DNA of 64,000 nucleotides from Mesorhizobium sp. SOD10 (GTDB taxonomy: Bacteria; Pseudomonadota; Alphaproteobacteria; Rhizobiales; Rhizobiaceae). The notes below the pieces were generated by a model. It ran no database searches, was not told the origin of the DNA, and worked only from the letters and a program-made list of their open reading frames with translations. Each line of letters begins with the position of its first letter. The stretch's first letter is position 1. Below are positions 60,784-64,000 of this stretch, in pieces. Both the position numbers and the translations under genes were made by a program. The stretch is taken from positions 1 through 64,000 of the forward strand of contig CCNA01000018.1 in assembly GCA_000824805.1 (NCBI GenBank), written 5' to 3'.

Positions 60784-61743
60784 ATGCTCGATTTCAGGAC
60801 GAAATTTGTTGCCGCCGGCGCCTTGGCACTGTCGCTCGGCCTCGGCATCGTGTCGGCCGGGGCGCAGGAGTTCATCAATGTGCTCACCGGCGGCACATCG
60901 GGCGTCTACTATCCGCTCGGGGTCGCCCTCTCGGAGATTTACGGCAAGGGCATTGAGGGCTCGCGCACGCAGGTTCAGGCGACCAAGGCTTCGGTCGAGA
61001 ACCTCAACCTCCTGCAGCAGGGCAAAGGCGAGATCGCCTTTGCCCTCGGCGATTCGGTCAAGATGGCGGCCGAAGGCAACAACGAGGCCGGCTTCCCGGG
61101 CAAGCTCGACAAATTGCGCGGCATTGCCGCGATCTATCCCAGTTACATCCAGATCGTCGCCAGCCAGGACTCCGGCATCAAGACGCTCGCCGATCTCAAG
61201 GGCAAGAGCCTGTCCGTCGGCGCACCCGCCTCCGGCACCGAGCTCAACGCGCGCGCCATCTTCGCCGCCGCCGGTCTCAAATACGAGGATCTCGGACGGG
61301 TCGAATACCTGCCCTTCGCCGAGTCGGTCGAGCTGATCAAGAACCGCCAGCTCGACGCCACCTTGCAGTCGGCGGGCCTCGGCGTCGCCTCCATCCGCGA
61401 TCTCGCGACCTCGGTTCCGATCAACGTCGTCGCCGTGCCGGCCGAGGAGGTCGCCAAGATCGGGGCGCCCTATCTGTCCGTGGTCATCCCGAAAGGCACC
61501 TATGAAGGCCAGACGGAAGACGTCGCGACCGCCGCGGTCGGCAATTTCCTCATCACCCGCGCCGACGTTTCCGACGACACCGCCTATCAGATGACCAAGC
61601 TCTTGTTCGAGCATCTTGACCAGCTGACCGCCGCCCATGCCGCTGCCAAGGCGATCGATCCGGCCAAGGCGCTGGACGGCATGCCGGTGGCGCTGCATCC
61701 CGGCGCGGAGAAATATTACAGGGAGAAGGGATTGCTGAAGTAG
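60784..61743 (+). CDS. TAXI-family TRAP transporter substrate-binding protein
   Basis: A 319-residue periplasmic binding protein with a signal peptide (residues 1-27, ending VSAGAQ). TAXI signatures: FINVLTGGTSGVYYPLGVALSEIY, LLQQGKGEIAFALGD, and GKSLSVGAPASGTELNARAIFAAAGL. A very good Shine-Dalgarno sequence (AGGAGGAG) precedes the ATG. It pairs with the fused TRAP permease just downstream; the ligand is unknown. Confidence 0.93.
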   Translation: MLDFRTKFVAAGALALSLGLGIVSAGAQEFINVLTGGTSGVYYPLGVALSEIYGKGIEGSRTQVQATKASVENLNLLQQGKGEIAFALGDSVKMAAEGNNEAGFPGKLDKLRGIAAIYPSYIQIVASQDSGIKTLADLKGKSLSVGAPASGTELNARAIFAAAGLKYEDLGRVEYLPFAESVELIKNRQLDATLQSAGLGVASIRDLATSVPINVVAVPAEEVAKIGAPYLSVVIPKGTYEGQTEDVATAAVGNFLITRADVSDDTAYQMTKLLFEHLDQLTAAHAAAKAIDPAKALDGMPVALHPGAEKYYREKGLLK

Positions 61744-61779
61744 GCCTCCCCATCGAGGAAGGCTCGCATAGCGTAGCGC

Positions 61780-61909
61780 CAGCCCCTCACCCGGCCGCTT
61801 CGCGGCCACCTTCTCCCGCCGGGGAGAAGAGACCGGCGCCAACGCCGACCGCCTCCTCTCCCCTCGGGGAGAGGTCAGCCGAGCGAAGCGGAGGCTGGGT
61901 GAGGGGGAG
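61780..61909. repeat. Palindromic repeat between TAXI and permease genes
   Basis: Outer arms cagcccctcaccc (61780-61792) and gggtgagggggag (61897-61909), with inner hairpins ggccgcttcgcggcc, cttctcccgccggggagaag and ctctcccctcggggagag. The ctccc/gggag design resembles the elements at 48053-48180. It may reduce permease expression relative to the binding protein. Confidence 0.7.
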
Positions 61910-61968
61910 TGCCATACGCGGTTTCCCTCCCATCAACCGAGACGGTATTGCCCGCCAGGAACCCGCCA

Positions 61969-64000
61969 ATGACCAAGGCCCCGATCGTTCTTTCCCCGGC
62001 CGCCGAAGAACAGGTCGAAGGCCTGCCGCCCGGCTTCGGCGAAGGCCTCGCCGGCAAGGCGGCCTTCCTCATCGCGGTCGCTTTCTCCGTCTTCCAGATC
62101 TACATCGCCGCCTATGGCAGCCTGCCCAGCCAGGTAGTGCGGGCCATGCATGTCGGCTTCCTGCTGCTGCTCGGTTTCGCCCTGATCGCCAATTTGCGCG
62201 CCACCGGCGTGGCCGCGAAAACCGCATTCTGGACGCTCGGCGTGCTGGGCTTCGCGACCGGCCTCTACAACTGGGTCTTCTATGCCGACCTCATCCGCCG
62301 CGCCGGCTTCCTCACCACGCCGGACCTGATCGTCGGCTCGGCTCTGGTGGTGCTGGTCTTCGAGGCGGCGCGGCGGCTGATGGGCCTGCCGCTCGCGGTC
62401 ATCGCCTTCATCTTCCTCGCCTATTGCTTCGTCGGCAATCATTTGCCGCCGCCCTTCATCCATCGCGGCTATGATTTCGCGCAGCTGGTGGACACCTTCG
62501 CCTACGGCACCGAAGGCATATACGGCACGCCCGTCTATGTCTCGGCCGCCTATATCTTCATCTTCGTCGTCTTCGCCGCCTTCCTCGAACGTGCAGGCAT
62601 GATCGCGCTGTTCAACGATTTCGCGCTCGGCCTCGTCGGGTCATGGCGCGGCGGCCCGGCCCAGGTCTGCGTGCTGTCCTCAGCGCTGATGGGCACCATC
62701 TCCGGTTCGGGCGTCGCCAATGTCGTCGCCAGCGGACAATTCACCATTCCGCTGATGAAGCGCTTCGGCTTCCGCTCCGCCTTTGCCGGCGCGGTCGAGG
62801 CGACCTCCTCGATGGGCGGCCAGATCATGCCGCCGGTGATGGGCGCCGTCGCCTTCATCATGGCCGAGACGCTGAACATCCCTTACGCCGAGGTCGTCAA
62901 GGCGGCGATCATCCCGGCGCTGCTCTATTTCGGCGCCTGCTTCTGGCAGGTGCATCTGGAGGCCGGCAAAGCCGGCCTGCGGGGCATGGCCAAGGCCGAG
63001 CTTCCCAATCCGTGGGAAGCCGTGCGAAAGCACTGGCCGCTCGTGCTGCCGCTCGCCGTGCTGGTCTACCTGCTGTTTGCCGGCTACACGCCGATCTTCG
63101 CCGGCACGATGGGCCTCGCGCTGACCATCGTGCTCATCCTCGGCACGCCGCTGGCGGCGTTGATCGGACCGCTCGCCTTTCGCTTCGTCTTCTGGCTGGC
63201 GCTCGGGCTTGCCGCCGCGTCCTTCATGCGCTTCGGCGTCAACGTGCTGGGTCTCGTCATCGCGGCGCTCGTCGTCGCCTGCCTCGCCTTCAAGGGCGGG
63301 CGCGAGACGCTGCGCATCTGCGTCGACTCGCTTGCCGAAGGGGCAAAGAACGCGCTCCCCGTCGGCATCGCCTGCGCCATCGTCGGCATCGTCATCGGCA
63401 CACTGACGCTCACCGGCATCGCTTCCACCTTCATCGGCTGGATCATCTCCATCGGCGAGAACAATCTGTTCCTATCGCTGGTGCTGACCATGCTCACCTG
63501 CCTGGTTCTCGGCATGGGCATTCCGACGATCCCGAACTACATCATCACCTCCTCGCTTGCCGGCCCGGCGCTGCTGTCGCTCGGCGTGCCGCTGGTGGTG
63601 AGCCACATGTTCGTCTTCTATTTCGGCATCATGGCGGATCTCACCCCGCCGGTGGCGCTTGCCGCCTTCGCCGCCGCGCCCATGGCGAAGGAAAGCGGAT
63701 TCAAAATCGGCATCCAGGCGACCAAGCTCGCCATTGCCGGGTTCGTCGTGCCGTTCATGGCCGTCTACACGCCGGCGCTGATGCGGCAGGACGCCGGCCC
63801 GATCGCCGCCTCGTTCGGCTATCCCGTCGAGGTCGCCTATATCGTCGTCAAGGCCTGCATGGGCATTGTGCTCTGGGGCGCCGCAGCCGTTGGCCTCCTC
63901 GCCCGCCGCATGGCCTTGTGGGAGCGCCTGATCGCTTTCTGCGCCGGCCTGCTCCTGGTGGCCGCATTGCCGCTCACCGACGAGACCGGCTGGGTACTGG
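61969..64000 (+). CDS. TRAP transporter fused permease (DctQ-DctM), 3' truncated by window end
   Basis: The frame from the ATG at 61969 stays open to the window end (about 677 codons visible, no stop), so the gene is cut off. It encodes a large membrane protein with a first region of about five helices (DctQ-like; FLIAVAFSVFQIYIAAYGSLP) and then the DctM-like transporter (GTISGSGVANVVASGQFTIPLMKRFGF, SSMGGQIMPPVMGAVAFIMAET, MGIPTIPNYIITSSLAGPAL, FYFGIMADLTPPVALAAFAAA). Fused permeases are typical of TAXI-TRAP systems. It works with the TAXI binding protein upstream. Confidence 0.93.
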   Translation, partial: MTKAPIVLSPAAEEQVEGLPPGFGEGLAGKAAFLIAVAFSVFQIYIAAYGSLPSQVVRAMHVGFLLLLGFALIANLRATGVAAKTAFWTLGVLGFATGLYNWVFYADLIRRAGFLTTPDLIVGSALVVLVFEAARRLMGLPLAVIAFIFLAYCFVGNHLPPPFIHRGYDFAQLVDTFAYGTEGIYGTPVYVSAAYIFIFVVFAAFLERAGMIALFNDFALGLVGSWRGGPAQVCVLSSALMGTISGSGVANVVASGQFTIPLMKRFGFRSAFAGAVEATSSMGGQIMPPVMGAVAFIMAETLNIPYAEVVKAAIIPALLYFGACFWQVHLEAGKAGLRGMAKAELPNPWEAVRKHWPLVLPLAVLVYLLFAGYTPIFAGTMGLALTIVLILGTPLAALIGPLAFRFVFWLALGLAAASFMRFGVNVLGLVIAALVVACLAFKGGRETLRICVDSLAEGAKNALPVGIACAIVGIVIGTLTLTGIASTFIGWIISIGENNLFLSLVLTMLTCLVLGMGIPTIPNYIITSSLAGPALLSLGVPLVVSHMFVFYFGIMADLTPPVALAAFAAAPMAKESGFKIGIQATKLAIAGFVVPFMAVYTPALMRQDAGPIAASFGYPVEVAYIVVKACMGIVLWGAAAVGLLARRMALWERLIAFCAGLLLVAALPLTDETGWVL

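Overview
The window reads as one contiguous piece of the chromosome of an alphaproteobacterium of the order Hyphomicrobiales (Rhizobiales), most like Mesorhizobium or a close Phyllobacteriaceae relative. I infer this from the high GC, the gene order (parB-parA-rsmG-mnmG-mnmE; rho-hemJ-hemE facing ppsR-maf-aroE-coaE-dnaQ; secB, fxsA, Tim44-like, mltA, smr), the CcrM-type GANTC sites, and dispersed intergenic palindromic repeats typical of rhizobia. No species call can be proved without a search.

Positions 1-25,700 are the replication-origin neighbourhood. holA is followed by a DUF2182/DUF1326 membrane pair, the chromosome partition operon (parA, parB with rsmG, mnmG and mnmE), a DUF255 thioredoxin-fold protein, rho, hemJ and hemE. 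Between hemE and ppsR lies a 400-base gap with an AT-rich stretch, several DnaA-box matches and five GANTC sites: the best candidate for oriC. Four near-consensus parS sites sit in rsmG and in the mnmG-mnmE gap, with a weaker one in hemE. On the other side run ppsR, maf, aroE, coaE and dnaQ, then secB, fxsA, a Tim44-like protein, mltA, an Smr protein, an XRE regulator, a transglutaminase-like cysteine peptidase and phaZ.

Positions 25,700-38,300 are more accessory: an RlpA-like protein, a COG4529 FAD protein, a reverse transsulfuration pair (cystathionine beta-synthase and gamma-lyase), a D-amino-acid dehydrogenase with an Asp/Glu-racemase-like enzyme, a GNAT/DUF1778 toxin-antitoxin module with a palindromic operator, a ZnF-UBP protein translationally coupled to a cyclic-nucleotide-binding, thioredoxin-reductase-like flavoprotein that lacks the redox dithiol, a metallophosphoesterase, and tRNA-Leu(CAG).

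Positions 38,300-64,000 are mostly housekeeping: gpmA, dapB, an MsbA-like ABC exporter, glk, mepA, queG, two GSTs, uppP, yraN, rsmI, hemW, rdgB, rph, hrcA (not followed by grpE), a PQQ-type sugar dehydrogenase, a LysE exporter, cysK, an ECF42-type sigma factor with its YciI/DGPF partner, and a TAXI-TRAP transporter whose fused permease runs off the window end. I saw no rRNA, CRISPR array, transposase, integrase or prophage gene. The least described items are the ZnF-UBP/flavoprotein pair, the DUF1326/DUF2182 pair, and several very small ORFs.
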